64,000 nucleotides of DNA, taken from NCBI RefSeq assembly GCF_030542965.1, contig NZ_JAUAOA010000003.1:310001-374000 (forward strand). Direction: 5' to 3'. The position numbers and the translations under genes were made by a program. Below, one piece after another: positions 16,274 through 25,114 of the stretch. Source of the stretch: Azotosporobacter soli (GTDB lineage: Bacteria; Bacillota; Negativicutes; SG130). Below the pieces are notes generated by a model. That model was not told the origin of the DNA. It worked only from the letters and a program-made list of their open reading frames with translations, and did no database searches. How positions within the stretch are numbered: the first letter of the stretch is position 1; each line of letters begins with the position of its first letter.

Positions 16274-17577
16274 CATGCTACTATATCGCAGGCCGTCAAG
16301 ACGATCAATTCGACCGCCTGCGCCAACACCGCCTCATCAAAATCAAACGCGCCGTCATGGTGTCCGGCTGTCCTATTAATACCGAGCATCGCATAACTAC
16401 CCTGTCCGCCGCGTTGCTGCACCCGTTCCAAAAAGCAGGTGAAGTCCTCGCTCGCACCAAGACTGCCGCTTTCCTGCAGCTTTTCAAACGCGCCCTGGCA
16501 CTCGGCCACTTTGCCTAAACGCAAGGCCAAAGCCGCATCGCTGCTGCCGCCCGACGCGCCTCCGGTTTCAACGCTTTCAGCCGTCACGCCGTACATGGCG
16601 GCCGCTCCGGCAATCACTCTTAGCGCTTCCTCTTTCATATATTGGTTGATCTGCGTCGTTTCGCCGCGTGTTTCGAGCTTAAGCAGCGCGCGATCCGCAA
16701 TCACATTGCGTCCGCTGCCGGCTTCCAGCACGCCGACATTAATGCGTGAAATTCCGCCGCTGTGCCTCGATATCGCATGCAAGTTCAGCGCCGCGTTCGC
16801 CGCCGCCAGTAATGCATTGCGCCCTTCCTGCGGCGCAGCGCCGGCATGTGCCGGAACACCTTTGAATGCGACATCGAGTTTCGTCGTTGCCAGAAAACCA
16901 TCGGTACCGCAAACCAGCAAGCCGCTGCGGTCGGCAAGAAAGCCAATATGCATGCCGAGCAAATAGTCGACATCATCTACGACGCCCGCTTCCACCATCG
17001 CTTTCGCACCGCGCACCCCTTCTTCCGCCGGTTGGAAAATCAGCTTTACGCTGCCGGACAGTTCTTCCGTCAGCGTAGCCAAGACCGACGCTACACCCAG
17101 ACCGATCGCCGCATGTCCATCATGTCCGCAGGCATGCATCACGCCTTTATTCTGCGAAGCAAAGCCTTCTTGCCAAGGTCGATGCGTCGCCGTCGCCGCT
17201 TCAAGCACCTCGTTCGCGTCGATATCGAAGCGCAGCGCCAGGACCGGTCCCGGACGTTTGCCACGCAAGATGCCGACCACGCCGGTCAGGCCGCCCCGCA
17301 TCGCTTCGATCAGTTCGCCATTGCCGCCTTGCCTGGCGGCGCGCGCCATATTTTCCGCCAGTTCTGCCGTCGACGGCACGCCCATCATCGCCGCTTTATC
17401 GATGACCTCTTCGCCCAGTTTCACTTCATAGCCAAGCATCGTCAGTTTTTCCGCAATCTTGGCCGCCGTACGAAATTCCGTCCAACCGGCTTCCGGATAG
17501 CGATGAAAATCGCGTCGCCAATTTACTATTTCATCCTGCAGCGCCGTTACCGCTTCATGGATTTTTTTCTTCTTCAT
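16273..17577 (-). CDS. M20-family amidohydrolase (AbgA/HipO-like)
   Basis: 434 aa. Metal ligands of peptidase family M20D are visible: ALRFDIDANEV (Asp), HACGHDGHAAIGLG (Cys/His), QPAEEGVRGAKAM (Glu-Glu) and GMHIGF, with a C-terminal HHDGAFDFDE histidine. A dimerisation domain lies between (FKGVPAHAGAAPQEGRNALLAAANAAL). Its length and the insert MMGVPSTAELAENM resemble AbgA, one half of p-aminobenzoyl-glutamate hydrolase; a HipO-type N-acyl amino acid hydrolase is the alternative. The next gene upstream is a DcuC-type carboxylate carrier, 35 bp away, so the enzyme probably processes what that carrier imports. Confidence 0.88.
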   Translation of the reverse strand: MKKKKIHEAVTALQDEIVNWRRDFHRYPEAGWTEFRTAAKIAEKLTMLGYEVKLGEEVIDKAAMMGVPSTAELAENMARAARQGGNGELIEAMRGGLTGVVGILRGKRPGPVLALRFDIDANEVLEAATATHRPWQEGFASQNKGVMHACGHDGHAAIGLGVASVLATLTEELSGSVKLIFQPAEEGVRGAKAMVEAGVVDDVDYLLGMHIGFLADRSGLLVCGTDGFLATTKLDVAFKGVPAHAGAAPQEGRNALLAAANAALNLHAISRHSGGISRINVGVLEAGSGRNVIADRALLKLETRGETTQINQYMKEEALRVIAGAAAMYGVTAESVETGGASGGSSDAALALRLGKVAECQGAFEKLQESGSLGASEDFTCFLERVQQRGGQGSYAMLGINRTAGHHDGAFDFDEAVLAQAVELIVLTACDIVA

Positions 17578-17612
17578 TTGTCACCCTTCTTTGCCTTAGC
17601 GTTTTATTTTCT

Positions 17613-18881
17613 TTATAAGAGCATGAACATCGAAACGATCGCGGCAATCAGCATGCCCGGCGCATTTCGTTTCGCAATCTCCATCGGGCTGACGCCGGAC
17701 AATTGCGCACAGATGATCGCCGCGCCCGCGAGCGGCGACATCGTCCGGCCAAGCGCGCCGGTCAGCTGCGCGAGCGAACCGAGCTGCGCGATTTCGAGAC
17801 CGAAGTGCTGCGCATGCGGCGTTATCGCGCCGTTGAACGCCAGCGTCGCCGCATCGCCGGAGCCGCAGAGAACCGCGATCAAAAACGGTCCGAACGTCGC
17901 GGCCAGTTTTACGATGCTCTGCGAATTCTTCATCGCTTCTATCAACGCATCGGTCAGGCCGATCAATTGCATGCCGGTCGTGAACGTGGCCGCGGCGATG
18001 ATGATGCCCATCACTCCTGCGTACGCGCTGCCCATCGCTTCAAAAAACGCTTTCGATATTTCCTGCGGACTTTGCCGCGTCACCAAATAGGCAAGCAACG
18101 TACCGCTGATCATCGCCTGCGGCACGCTGATTTCCGGAATCAGATGCACCTGCTTGCTGCCCAGCAGCAACATCACAAGCGGCACGAGCGGAACAATCGC
18201 TTTCAAGAAATTAATTTTGAATACCGCCTGCTCGACGACGGAATCTCCCGTATTTTTTTGCCAGCCGCGATCTTCCTTGCGCAAATAAGCCAGCGCGGCC
18301 AAAACCAATGCGCCGATAATCGCCGCACTGATTGTCGTTTTGCTATGTACGGCAATGACGCTGAGTACGTCCATATTCGCCAGTTTGGCGACAAACGGGT
18401 TATGCGTCGCGCCGGGACTCAGCACGCTGCCGATCGTACCGGCAAAAATAGCCGCTCCGGCGACCGCCGGGTGCACACCGGCACTCATCAGCGTCGGAAT
18501 CAGAATCGCGCCAACCGCCGCCGCACAGCCCGCCGCACTGGGCAGTGCGATATTGATCACAAACGTGACCATGACCGCACCGGGAATCAGCACTGGCCTG
18601 CACTGCCTCAACAGTCCCGCCAGCATCTGCACCAAATGCGCGTCGCACTGCGTCAGCTTCATGACATAGGCAAAGCCCATCACGGTCAGGATGACCGTCA
18701 CCAGCCCGGGGTTGACCATCGCTTTGGCAAACGCGTCAATCGCTTCGAGCGGTTTTCCGGCCAGCGCAGCCATCAATAGACCGGATAAAAAAAGGACCAT
18801 ACGGACTTCGTAGCGCTTCACGACAGCCACTCCGGTAAGCAAAATAATGATTGCACCCAAATAAACCACTGTATCATCCAT
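17613..18881 (-). CDS. DcuC-family C4-dicarboxylate/anion transporter
   Basis: 422 aa, about 12 membrane segments. The inner repeats NIALPSAAGCAAAVGAILIPTLMSAGVHP and GSVLSPGATHNPFVAKLA are typical of the DcuC family of anaerobic C4-dicarboxylate carriers. It is slightly shorter than E. coli DcuC (461 aa). Being paired with an amidohydrolase, the real substrate may be an N-acyl or amide-linked dicarboxylate (inference). The start codon ATG 18881 has only a weak AAAAGG ribosome site. Promoter at 18925-18953. Confidence 0.82.
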   Translation of the reverse strand: MDDTVVYLGAIIILLTGVAVVKRYEVRMVLFLSGLLMAALAGKPLEAIDAFAKAMVNPGLVTVILTVMGFAYVMKLTQCDAHLVQMLAGLLRQCRPVLIPGAVMVTFVINIALPSAAGCAAAVGAILIPTLMSAGVHPAVAGAAIFAGTIGSVLSPGATHNPFVAKLANMDVLSVIAVHSKTTISAAIIGALVLAALAYLRKEDRGWQKNTGDSVVEQAVFKINFLKAIVPLVPLVMLLLGSKQVHLIPEISVPQAMISGTLLAYLVTRQSPQEISKAFFEAMGSAYAGVMGIIIAAATFTTGMQLIGLTDALIEAMKNSQSIVKLAATFGPFLIAVLCGSGDAATLAFNGAITPHAQHFGLEIAQLGSLAQLTGALGRTMSPLAGAAIICAQLSGVSPMEIAKRNAPGMLIAAIVSMFMLL

Positions 18882-18924
18882 CCTTTTTCTTTTTTAGACG
18901 AGCCTTTGCCGTCTCTTCGCCTTC

Positions 18925-18953
18925 ATTATACCTTACGTTACGGACTATTAAAA
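18925..18953 (-). promoter_or_regulatory. Promoter of the DcuC-amidohydrolase operon
   Basis: TTTTAA, 17-bp spacer, perfect TATAAT on the minus strand, between the regulator's terminator and the DcuC start. Confidence 0.6.
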
Positions 18954-18971
18954 GACATTTCCTTAATTGAG

Positions 18972-19011
18972 AAAAAATCACGCGACGTTTCATTTCAAGC
19001 GAAACATCGCG
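18972..19011 (-). terminator. Terminator of the regulator gene
   Basis: Hairpin CGCGATGTTTC / GAAACGTCGCG (one mismatch) followed on the minus strand by TGATTTTTTC. Confidence 0.8.
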
Positions 19012-19041
19012 CAACAGTCGCACAGTGTGAAGCCTTCTTCT

Positions 19042-20379
19042 TCATTCTCCTGAGAACAATTTTGAGAGCGCCTGCATGCGCAGCTGATATAGATTGCGCG
19101 GTCGCCCTTTATGCAGCGTTTCCTGCTGCGTCAAAAGCGCAAGGCCCTTTTCGACCAAGCTGGCCAACAATCGCCGCGCACTGCGCGGCGTGATCGCCAG
19201 ATGAAGCGCCAATTCATCGGCACCGACCGCTTCGCCGCTAATTTTGCCGAGACTGGCCAAAAGACGATTTAGCGTCGTAACGCTGATATTCATCTCCTGC
19301 GCCATGCGGCGGCAGTCTTCATCGGCCGCACGCAACGAATACTGAAGATGCGCGGCCGAACTTAACGGTCCGGTCACGGTTCCTTCATCGGAAACCACCA
19401 TCCAATTCCCTTTTCCCGCATGTCTGGCAAAACCCATCGCTTTGTAGGCGTTCTCCTCCGCAGCATGCGCAGTCTGGCCGAAGCCGATACCGCCGCTGAC
19501 CGGAACCGGCAGCGCCTTGATGATTTCTTCTTTGATCGGCATGACCGTGAAGTTTTCCGTAATCGCCTCGACTGCGCCGCGCGTCGAATAAATGCTGTAC
19601 TGTCCATGGCCATGCGCATGGATTGCGCCTTTGGCCATTTCCGCATAGTTGATCAAAAGCGTGTACAGCGTCGCTTCCAAACGCCGCACCGTGTAGCCGG
19701 AATGCGCTTCGCGCACGACATCCGCATAATCGTCAATTGCGACATGCTGCACCGCAATCTGGCTGTCCTTGAACGCGGCTGCTTCCACCGTTCGAATCGC
19801 CAAATTCAATGTCGTTCGGATATTATCGCGCAGTGGCCAGATACGAAATACCGGCACCTGGCGTTTCTTCAATTCCTCATAAGCCGACTGCAGCGTCGTG
19901 ACAGCGGCTTTGGTTTTTCCGGCCTGCCATAATTCATAATGGTAGGCGGCCAGATCCTGTGTGGAGATGATATCCTTGAATTCTTTCACATAGATGTTCT
20001 TGACCTTTAGCGGAATATCGGCAAACGTCTCTTCGATCTCGGCCCGGCTGAGCAAATCGAAACTGATTCCGTCAAAGGACATTTTTTCGATGCAGGCAAT
20101 TTGCAGCAAGACCCTATAGAGGCTGGAACCGGTATGCGGAATATAAAAGAGCGGCTTGCTTGTCGCCTGGCAGGCAACGGCAAAATAATACGGCACCTGA
20201 CCGGAAAACAGCCAGACATCGGCGCTATCGCCGTAGCGTTCCATTAGTTCTGGAACTTCCGACGGCACCGCATAGATCAGCGGCGTCATTTCAATCCGTT
20301 TTTCGTACTCTTTGCCGACTTCGCCAATCAAGGAGACCGAGTCGCGCGGCCCGACCACGGCAATTTTTATTTTTCGCAT
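19042..20379 (-). CDS. Predicted one-component regulator with degenerate GGDEF-like middle domain
   Basis: 445 aa from ATG 20379 (GAGGG 5 bp upstream). Three parts are visible. Residues 1-190 form an alpha/beta Rossmann-like sensor starting KIKIAVVGPRDSVSLIGEV, similar in style to PrpR/sensory N-domains. Residues about 215-340 have the layout of a nucleotide-cyclase/GGDEF fold (AHGHGQYSIYSTRGAVEAIT, then VSGGIGFGQTAHAAEENAYKAMGFAR) but lack a GGDEF catalytic motif. Residues 370-445 form a winged helix (MNISVTTLNRLLASLGKISGEAV and ITPRSARRLLASLVEKGLAL). It lies directly upstream of the DcuC/amidohydrolase operon on the same strand and most likely controls it. No family name can be given with certainty. 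Confidence 0.7.
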   Translation of the reverse strand: MRKIKIAVVGPRDSVSLIGEVGKEYEKRIEMTPLIYAVPSEVPELMERYGDSADVWLFSGQVPYYFAVACQATSKPLFYIPHTGSSLYRVLLQIACIEKMSFDGISFDLLSRAEIEETFADIPLKVKNIYVKEFKDIISTQDLAAYHYELWQAGKTKAAVTTLQSAYEELKKRQVPVFRIWPLRDNIRTTLNLAIRTVEAAAFKDSQIAVQHVAIDDYADVVREAHSGYTVRRLEATLYTLLINYAEMAKGAIHAHGHGQYSIYSTRGAVEAITENFTVMPIKEEIIKALPVPVSGGIGFGQTAHAAEENAYKAMGFARHAGKGNWMVVSDEGTVTGPLSSAAHLQYSLRAADEDCRRMAQEMNISVTTLNRLLASLGKISGEAVGADELALHLAITPRSARRLLASLVEKGLALLTQQETLHKGRPRNLYQLRMQALSKLFSGE

Positions 20380-20491
20380 GCTATCCCTCTTTGCTGACAG
20401 ATTATCGCCTTTTTCTTCTGTCATTATAGCATGACTGGCGGCAGGAAATCTTCTGCCCATCTTGAATCACTTTAGTATGGGGGTGAGAACA

Positions 20492-20692
20492 ATGGGGAAA
20501 TTATTTCAGGTGACCTGTCCGTCTTGCGATGCCGCTATGGTTGATAAGACGCCGGATTCTGCAATGCATTTTTTTGATTGTCCCAATCATTGTCCCGGCT
20601 CGCAACGAATCGTACAGGAAGAGAACACCAGTCAAGAAGAGTTGGATGCCGAACGCGAGCGGCATTTGCAGTGGAGAAAAGAACATCCGTAA
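20492..20692 (+). CDS. Small zinc-ribbon-like hypothetical protein
   Basis: 66 aa. ATG 20492 follows GGGGGTGAG; an upstream in-frame ATG has no site. One CPSC pair (residues 9-12 region) and a CPNHC sequence about 20 residues later make a plausible four-ligand zinc site; the C-terminal third is a charged helix (EELDAERERHLQWRKEHP). Function unknown. Divergent from the regulator. Confidence 0.65.
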   Translation: MGKLFQVTCPSCDAAMVDKTPDSAMHFFDCPNHCPGSQRIVQEENTSQEELDAERERHLQWRKEHP

Positions 20693-20720
20693 AGCGAGAA
20701 CCTGACCTTTGATGCCAGGC

Positions 20721-20760
20721 AAAAAATCCCGCCGCCGTTTCTTTCGGCGCGGGATTTTTT
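20721..20760. terminator. Bidirectional terminator
   Basis: AAATCCCGC / GCGGGATTT stem with a GCC-rich inner part, A6 and T8 flanks, between two convergent genes. Confidence 0.9.
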
Positions 20761-20774
20761 TTCGCTAGGCACGG

Positions 20775-21731
20775 TTAAAACTCAGTGGTTGGCATACGCA
20801 GAAATAAATCAACAAGTTTTTCCGGCGCCGCTTTGGCGTCGAATAAGATCTCATAGACGGCCTGGCTGATCGGCATTTCGACCCGGCAGCCGATTTCACG
20901 CAGCGCAACGGCCGTTGCCGCCCCTTCCGCCAATTTGCCGAATGCTTCCTTGCGCACAAAGGATTCGCCATACTTTCGGTTATGACTATGCGCCGAAAAA
21001 AGCGTCGCTTCATAGTCGCCCAAATGGCTCAAGCCGTATGCGGTAAGCGCATTTCCGCCAAGTGCTACGGTGAGACGCGAAACTTCCCTCGCGCCGCGCG
21101 CCATCAAAGAGCCTTTAAGACTGCCATAACCTAACGCATCAAGCATGCCGGCCGCGAGTCCCATCACATTCTTCGCGGCCGCGCCAATTTCACAGCCCAG
21201 CAGGTCCTGCCCATAATAAAATCGGATCAGCGGGCTATGGAACGCCGCGACGATTTGACGCGTCAAATGTTCCTGCAGAGAATCAATCACCATGCAGTTC
21301 GGAATCCCGGCAACAAAATCCTGCACATGGCCAGGCCCTAGCCAAACGGCAAGATTATCGCTCCGGCCGCTTTCCTCGGCAAAAACCTGCGACAATCGTT
21401 TGCCGCTGTCGCTTTCCAAGCCTTTCATGCAGAGTACTACCGTCTGGCCGCGCCAATTTTTTTGCTTCACCAATTGAGCGGCAAAACTTCTTACTTCCTG
21501 CGCGCCAATGGAAAGCAAAACGATCTCAGCGTGCGCCAGCGCCTCCTCCAGATTATCGCTCAAGCGGACATTCGGCGGCAGCGTCAGGTACTCATTCCTT
21601 CGCTCCGCTTGAAAACGCGCCAGATTCAACGAACTCTCTCGCCCCCAGAGTACGACCTCATGCCCAACCCGCGCGGCGTACCACGCCAAAAAACTGCCCC
21701 AACGGCCACAACCTAAAACGGAAACGTTCAT
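20775..21731 (-). CDS. Divergent NAD(P)-dependent glycerol-3-phosphate dehydrogenase
   Basis: 318 aa. Rossmann start VSVLGCGRWGSFLAWYAARVGHEVVLWGR (GxGxxG), VVLCMKGLE, and the catalytic region GCEIGAAAKNVMGLAAGMLDALGYGSLKGSLMARGAREVSRL match GpsA, which makes sn-glycerol-3-phosphate from dihydroxyacetone phosphate for lipids. Several GpsA positions differ: the usual SGPSFA loop reads GPGHVQD and GLGD reads HLGD. It could be a second, specialised GpsA or a related 2-hydroxyacid dehydrogenase. It is downstream of a DUF1189 membrane protein (46-bp gap). Confidence 0.8.
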   Translation of the reverse strand: MNVSVLGCGRWGSFLAWYAARVGHEVVLWGRESSLNLARFQAERRNEYLTLPPNVRLSDNLEEALAHAEIVLLSIGAQEVRSFAAQLVKQKNWRGQTVVLCMKGLESDSGKRLSQVFAEESGRSDNLAVWLGPGHVQDFVAGIPNCMVIDSLQEHLTRQIVAAFHSPLIRFYYGQDLLGCEIGAAAKNVMGLAAGMLDALGYGSLKGSLMARGAREVSRLTVALGGNALTAYGLSHLGDYEATLFSAHSHNRKYGESFVRKEAFGKLAEGAATAVALREIGCRVEMPISQAVYEILFDAKAAPEKLVDLFLRMPTTEF

Positions 21732-21777
21732 CTCTTTTTCTCTCCTACGTTTCTTCTTTATTTATTTTTTCGTTTTT

Positions 21778-22527
21778 TTACTTTTCGCTGTTCTTAAGCG
21801 TTCGGATCACATAGAGCATCGGCATGCCGTAATAAAGGATACCATAGCCAGGCAAGGAAAAATCACCGATGAATTTGACCATATCCAATATGCAGGAAGC
21901 CGTCAGCGCATACAGGCTGAGACGCGCGGCCTCGCTATACGTCAGGCGGCGCTTCATGCTCCGGGCCAGCCAAAACGTCAGCAGCGTGACAATCGTCGCG
22001 CTCAAGATTTGCGCGAGAAAATAATAAACCAACCCCATGAAGAGCGCAATCAGACTGAGCCATTTCAAAGCCGGAAGCCAGTGAGCCACATCGCTTTTCG
22101 TCAGCGTCGCTTCCTGCAAATGGCTGAAATTGGTCGTGCGCATGTCGCCTTCGCCTTTCTTATTGATCATCGCATTTTCGGTGAAGAGCACGCCGCTTTT
22201 ATACCCCTGCAGCGCCGCTTCGCCCGTCTGCCCCGTCGTATCTACGATCACAATCGTATCCTCGTCTTGCCGGAAAACAACGTAGGGCATTTTCCCCTCG
22301 ACCTTAAGTTTACCCTCTGCAACGACAAACTCAGGAAACGAATCATTAAAGGTTTCGACGACTTCGTTCACGCCGCTCGTGACCCAAAAGATCACCTTAA
22401 AGCCCATCAGCGTACCCAAAACCAACGAAAGCAATAAAAAATAATGCACTGCTTTGCGTAGCGGTTCCTGCAGCGCAAGTTTGTAAAATTCGATCCGGAA
22501 TAAACTTCCGATCAATTGTTGCAGCAT
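21778..22527 (-). CDS. DUF1189 membrane protein
   Basis: 249 aa from ATG 22527 (AGGAG upstream). Four to five membrane segments: one near residues 25-50, an external loop of about 100 residues (VVEGKLKVEGKMPYVVFRQDEDTIVIVDTTG), then three in the C-terminal half with LYALTASCILDMVKFIG. The loop sequence with IVDTTG is characteristic of DUF1189 proteins in Firmicutes; function unknown. Probably cotranscribed with the GpsA-like gene. Confidence 0.8.
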   Translation of the reverse strand: MLQQLIGSLFRIEFYKLALQEPLRKAVHYFLLLSLVLGTLMGFKVIFWVTSGVNEVVETFNDSFPEFVVAEGKLKVEGKMPYVVFRQDEDTIVIVDTTGQTGEAALQGYKSGVLFTENAMINKKGEGDMRTTNFSHLQEATLTKSDVAHWLPALKWLSLIALFMGLVYYFLAQILSATIVTLLTFWLARSMKRRLTYSEAARLSLYALTASCILDMVKFIGDFSLPGYGILYYGMPMLYVIRTLKNSEK

Positions 22528-22631
22528 CTTGGCGCTCCTTTCCTCGAAAACTCTTTCTCCTTCTATAAATTCAAAACACAAACGGATTTTCCTGCCGTAA
22601 ATTTTCAGAGCGCACTGCAAGCGAAGAAACG

Positions 22632-22681
22632 GAGATAACGCCGAAGGCCGCAATTTTCTTTGCAGCCTTCGGCGTTATCTC
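22632..22681. other. Long perfect hairpin without T-tract
   Basis: 16-bp perfect inverted repeat (22632-22647 and 22666-22681, core AACGCCGAAGG), extendable inward through GCAA/TTGC. Neither side ends in a good T run. It lies downstream of the HAD gene (minus strand) and may act as a terminator or mRNA 3'-end protector. Confidence 0.6.
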
Positions 22682-22787
22682 TTGAATAAAATATCTATTC
22701 GTTACGCTGGTTACCCATTACGCCAAATAGCTGTTGCAACTCCGCCTAGTTTTCGCCACTGCAAAACAGACGGAAGAGGCTGCCGTG

Positions 22788-23438
22788 TCAGCGGGCCATT
22801 TGCGTCTCAAGCGGCTTGAGCAATGTAAGAATGTCGCTCGGTTTTTCCAAACGATAATCCGGCCCGAGCAAATCCTTCGTCATCGTTCCCCAAAGAGCCA
22901 GCGCAAAGTCGACGCCGGCTTCTTTGGCGCAGCTGAGATCATGCACCGTATCGCCGATGTATAACGCAGTCGCCGCATTCGCACCACTCAGCGCGAGAAA
23001 TTTCAGAAGCGGGTCCGGATTTGGCTTATGTTTGACGGTGTCGTCGGCGCAAATGACGTAAGGGATTTGTTTCACCAAATGCGTTACCAACGGTTCCGCC
23101 GCCAGTTGCGTTTTGGTACGCGATGTCACGATGCCAAGCGTCACTCCCCGTTCGGCCGCCATGCGAACGACCGCTTCGATTCCGGGATACAATGCAATCT
23201 TATCCCTCCAGAACTTAACATTGTCGATCCATTTTTCCATGATGCCCTCAGCATCCTCTACGCCAAGCAGCGTCAGACCGCGTGTCCCCGGTATGCCGCA
23301 TACGGCGGCCAGTTCCGCCAACGTATGCTCGCGTCCCAGTTCATCCAATAACACCTTCTGCAGCGCCAGCTGATTTACCGTCTCCGTATCGATCAGCGTA
23401 CCATCGACATCAAAGACTAGCGTCTCATACTTTTTCAT
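22788..23438 (-). CDS. HAD-family phosphatase (PpaX/phosphoglycolate-phosphatase-like)
   Basis: 216 aa from ATG 23438; TTG 23450 is an alternative start and neither has a strong ribosome site. HAD subfamily IA: FDVDGTLIDTE (Asp10, Asp12), a helical cap, IVTSRTK motif II, KHKPNPDP with the motif III lysine, and YIGDTVHDLSCAKEAGVDFALALWG. Probable cytoplasmic phosphatase for a small sugar or pyrophosphate substrate; PpaX pyrophosphatase and Gph are the nearest well-known relatives. Monocistronic. Confidence 0.88.
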   Translation of the reverse strand: MKKYETLVFDVDGTLIDTETVNQLALQKVLLDELGREHTLAELAAVCGIPGTRGLTLLGVEDAEGIMEKWIDNVKFWRDKIALYPGIEAVVRMAAERGVTLGIVTSRTKTQLAAEPLVTHLVKQIPYVICADDTVKHKPNPDPLLKFLALSGANAATALYIGDTVHDLSCAKEAGVDFALALWGTMTKDLLGPDYRLEKPSDILTLLKPLETQMAR

Positions 23439-23562
23439 CCGAATCGCCAACCCATCTTTTTAATATTGTTTAATATCGTTATCACTATAATACAACAACT
23501 TTTCTTCATTTTCAATACAAAACAATTTAAATTAATAATAAACCTTTCTCTCCTGCTTGTTG

Positions 23563-23568
23563 TATAAT
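23563..23568 (+). promoter_or_regulatory. -10 element of the DeoR-type gene
   Basis: Perfect TATAAT 22 bp upstream of the TTG start; the -35 region is poor (AAACCT at a 17-bp distance), as if activator-dependent or weak. Confidence 0.4.
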
Positions 23569-23589
23569 GATTTCGGAGGTGTTGCTCTT

Positions 23590-24351
23590 TTGTTTGCGCA
23601 AGAACGTCATGACGAAATTCTACGTCGTCTCGCTGCCGCCGGAAAAGTCACGGTCAAGGAACTGTGTCTCGCATTCGGCGTCACCGAAGATTGCATCCGC
23701 AAAGATCTGAACAAGCTGGAACGGGAAAAAAAATTAAAACGCGCCTACGGCGGCGCGATTGAACTGCGAAAGAAACTTACGATCGCCGCTTTGGATGAAC
23801 GGCGTACGGAAAACATTGCGCTGAAACGTCGCATCGCCGCCAAAGCGTTCCGCCTACTTACGCCCGGCGACCATATTTTTTTAGACACCTCGACGACCAA
23901 TCTGCTGTTGGCCGATCTGATCGCCGACAGCCAGCTGCCGTTAACGGTGATGACTAACATGATCGATATCGTCAAGGCGTTTGACCGCAGCCAGACCAGT
24001 ACCGTGCTTTGCACCGGCGGCACATACCGTCCGAGCATCAACGGCTTTGTCGGCGCGCTGGCCAACGCGACGATCGAACGCTATAAATTTGACAAAGTGT
24101 TTGTCGGCGTCGGCGGTCTCAATTTGACCGAAGGTTATCTGACGATTCTCGAAGCCGAAGAGGGTTTGACGAAAAAGACGATCATCGACGCCGGACGCGC
24201 CGTATATTTGCTGATGGAAAATCGCAAGTTCCACTTTGATGCCTACTACAAATTTGCTACAACCAACGATTTGACCGGCATCGTCAGCGAAGAGGATCCC
24301 GGCGAAGAAATTCGCGCCGCGCTGGCCGAACAGAATATCGTTCTCTTTTGA
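23590..24351 (+). CDS. DeoR-family transcriptional regulator
   Basis: 253 aa. Start taken as TTG 23590 because GGAGGTG (23575-23581) is 8 bp upstream; a TTG at 23557 would put the -10 box inside the gene. N-terminal DeoR winged helix (ERHDEILRRLAAAGKVTVKELCLAFGVTEDCIRKDLNKLE), then the DeoR effector domain with IFLDTSTTNLLLAD, VMTNMIDIVKAF, LCTGGTYRPSINGFVG, and VFVGVGGLNLTEGYLT. DeoR repressors sense phosphorylated sugars. No sugar operon is adjacent, so the target is unknown. Followed by a bidirectional terminator. Confidence 0.9.
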   Translation: MFAQERHDEILRRLAAAGKVTVKELCLAFGVTEDCIRKDLNKLEREKKLKRAYGGAIELRKKLTIAALDERRTENIALKRRIAAKAFRLLTPGDHIFLDTSTTNLLLADLIADSQLPLTVMTNMIDIVKAFDRSQTSTVLCTGGTYRPSINGFVGALANATIERYKFDKVFVGVGGLNLTEGYLTILEAEEGLTKKTIIDAGRAVYLLMENRKFHFDAYYKFATTNDLTGIVSEEDPGEEIRAALAEQNIVLF

Positions 24352-24390
24352 AACCAGCTGTTACATTTTTTTCAACGACCGCTTTAACGC

Positions 24391-24434
24391 AAAAAGGAAG
24401 GAGGCAAACGTAAACTTTGCTTCCTTCCCTTTTC
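24391..24434. terminator. Bidirectional terminator
   Basis: 13-bp stem GGAAGGAGGCAAA / TTTGCTTCCTTCC with one mismatch, flanked by AAAAA and CTTTTC. Confidence 0.85.
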
Positions 24435-24445
24435 TTTATCGCAGG

Positions 24446-25114
24446 CTAATCGCGAATCAGCCATTTGCTTTCAACAGTCGATATGCCCGCTTTGCGGTAT
24501 TGATCGACCAACTCCTGGCGGCTTTTCTTCGTCATCGTCAGCACGACATCATCGACGACCTGCACTTTGTAATCACGGTTCACCGCCCCCTGTGCCGTAC
24601 GGTACACGCAATACGCTCCGTCAAGGCCGAGCAAAAAGATCTCGTCCACCTGATTGGCAATCAGCAATTCTTCGAGCTCGCGATTGGCAAACGCATCGGC
24701 GCGGCATTTGGCAAAATAGTGCGGCGATACGACTTTAAGCCGTCCGTCAAGACGCGCTCCGTCGCTGCCTGCCACGGCACGCCCCCGGCCAAGTAAACGG
24801 TTCAATAAGGTATCCGGCCATTCATGGCCGATATATACGACCAGCATATCCTGTTTCACTGCACCTTCAATGACGCGATTCGCCAGGTTTATGAAGGAAG
24901 CCGTTTCGGGAAAGAGCGGCTTCTTGCCGTTTCGCTCCCCGGTGAAATCTTCCTGAATGTCGACGACCAACAGCGCACTGCGTGGTTTGAGATACGTGCC
25001 GATCTTTTTCCCCTTGGTCGGCATCAGAGTCCTTGCCGCTTTAACCGCCAGCGTACCGGCTGCGCCGACTGCGCCGAGCAATAAAGACCCCAGTAGATAT
25101 CTGCCTAGCTTCAT
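24446..25114 (-). CDS. Membrane-anchored isochorismatase-family cysteine hydrolase
   Basis: 222 aa from ATG 25114 (GGAGG 8 bp upstream). Residues 5-26 are a single hydrophobic, Gly/Ala/Leu-rich segment, so the domain is probably tethered to the membrane. The catalytic domain has the family triad: Asp52 in LLVVDIQEDF, Lys in FAKCRADAF and Cys in LDGAYCVYRTAQGAV. Relatives hydrolyse isochorismate, nicotinamide, or N-carbamoyl amides; the substrate is not predictable. The membrane anchor is unusual for this normally soluble family. Monocistronic. Confidence 0.82.
   Translation of the reverse strand: MKLGRYLLGSLLLGAVGAAGTLAVKAARTLMPTKGKKIGTYLKPRSALLVVDIQEDFTGERNGKKPLFPETASFINLANRVIEGAVKQDMLVVYIGHEWPDTLLNRLLGRGRAVAGSDGARLDGRLKVVSPHYFAKCRADAFANRELEELLIANQVDEIFLLGLDGAYCVYRTAQGAVNRDYKVQVVDDVVLTMTKKSRQELVDQYRKAGISTVESKWLIRD

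Noticed and set aside
17703-18779. 358-codon plus-strand frame rich in Arg and His
   Set aside because: Antisense shadow of the DcuC gene caused by high GC codon use.
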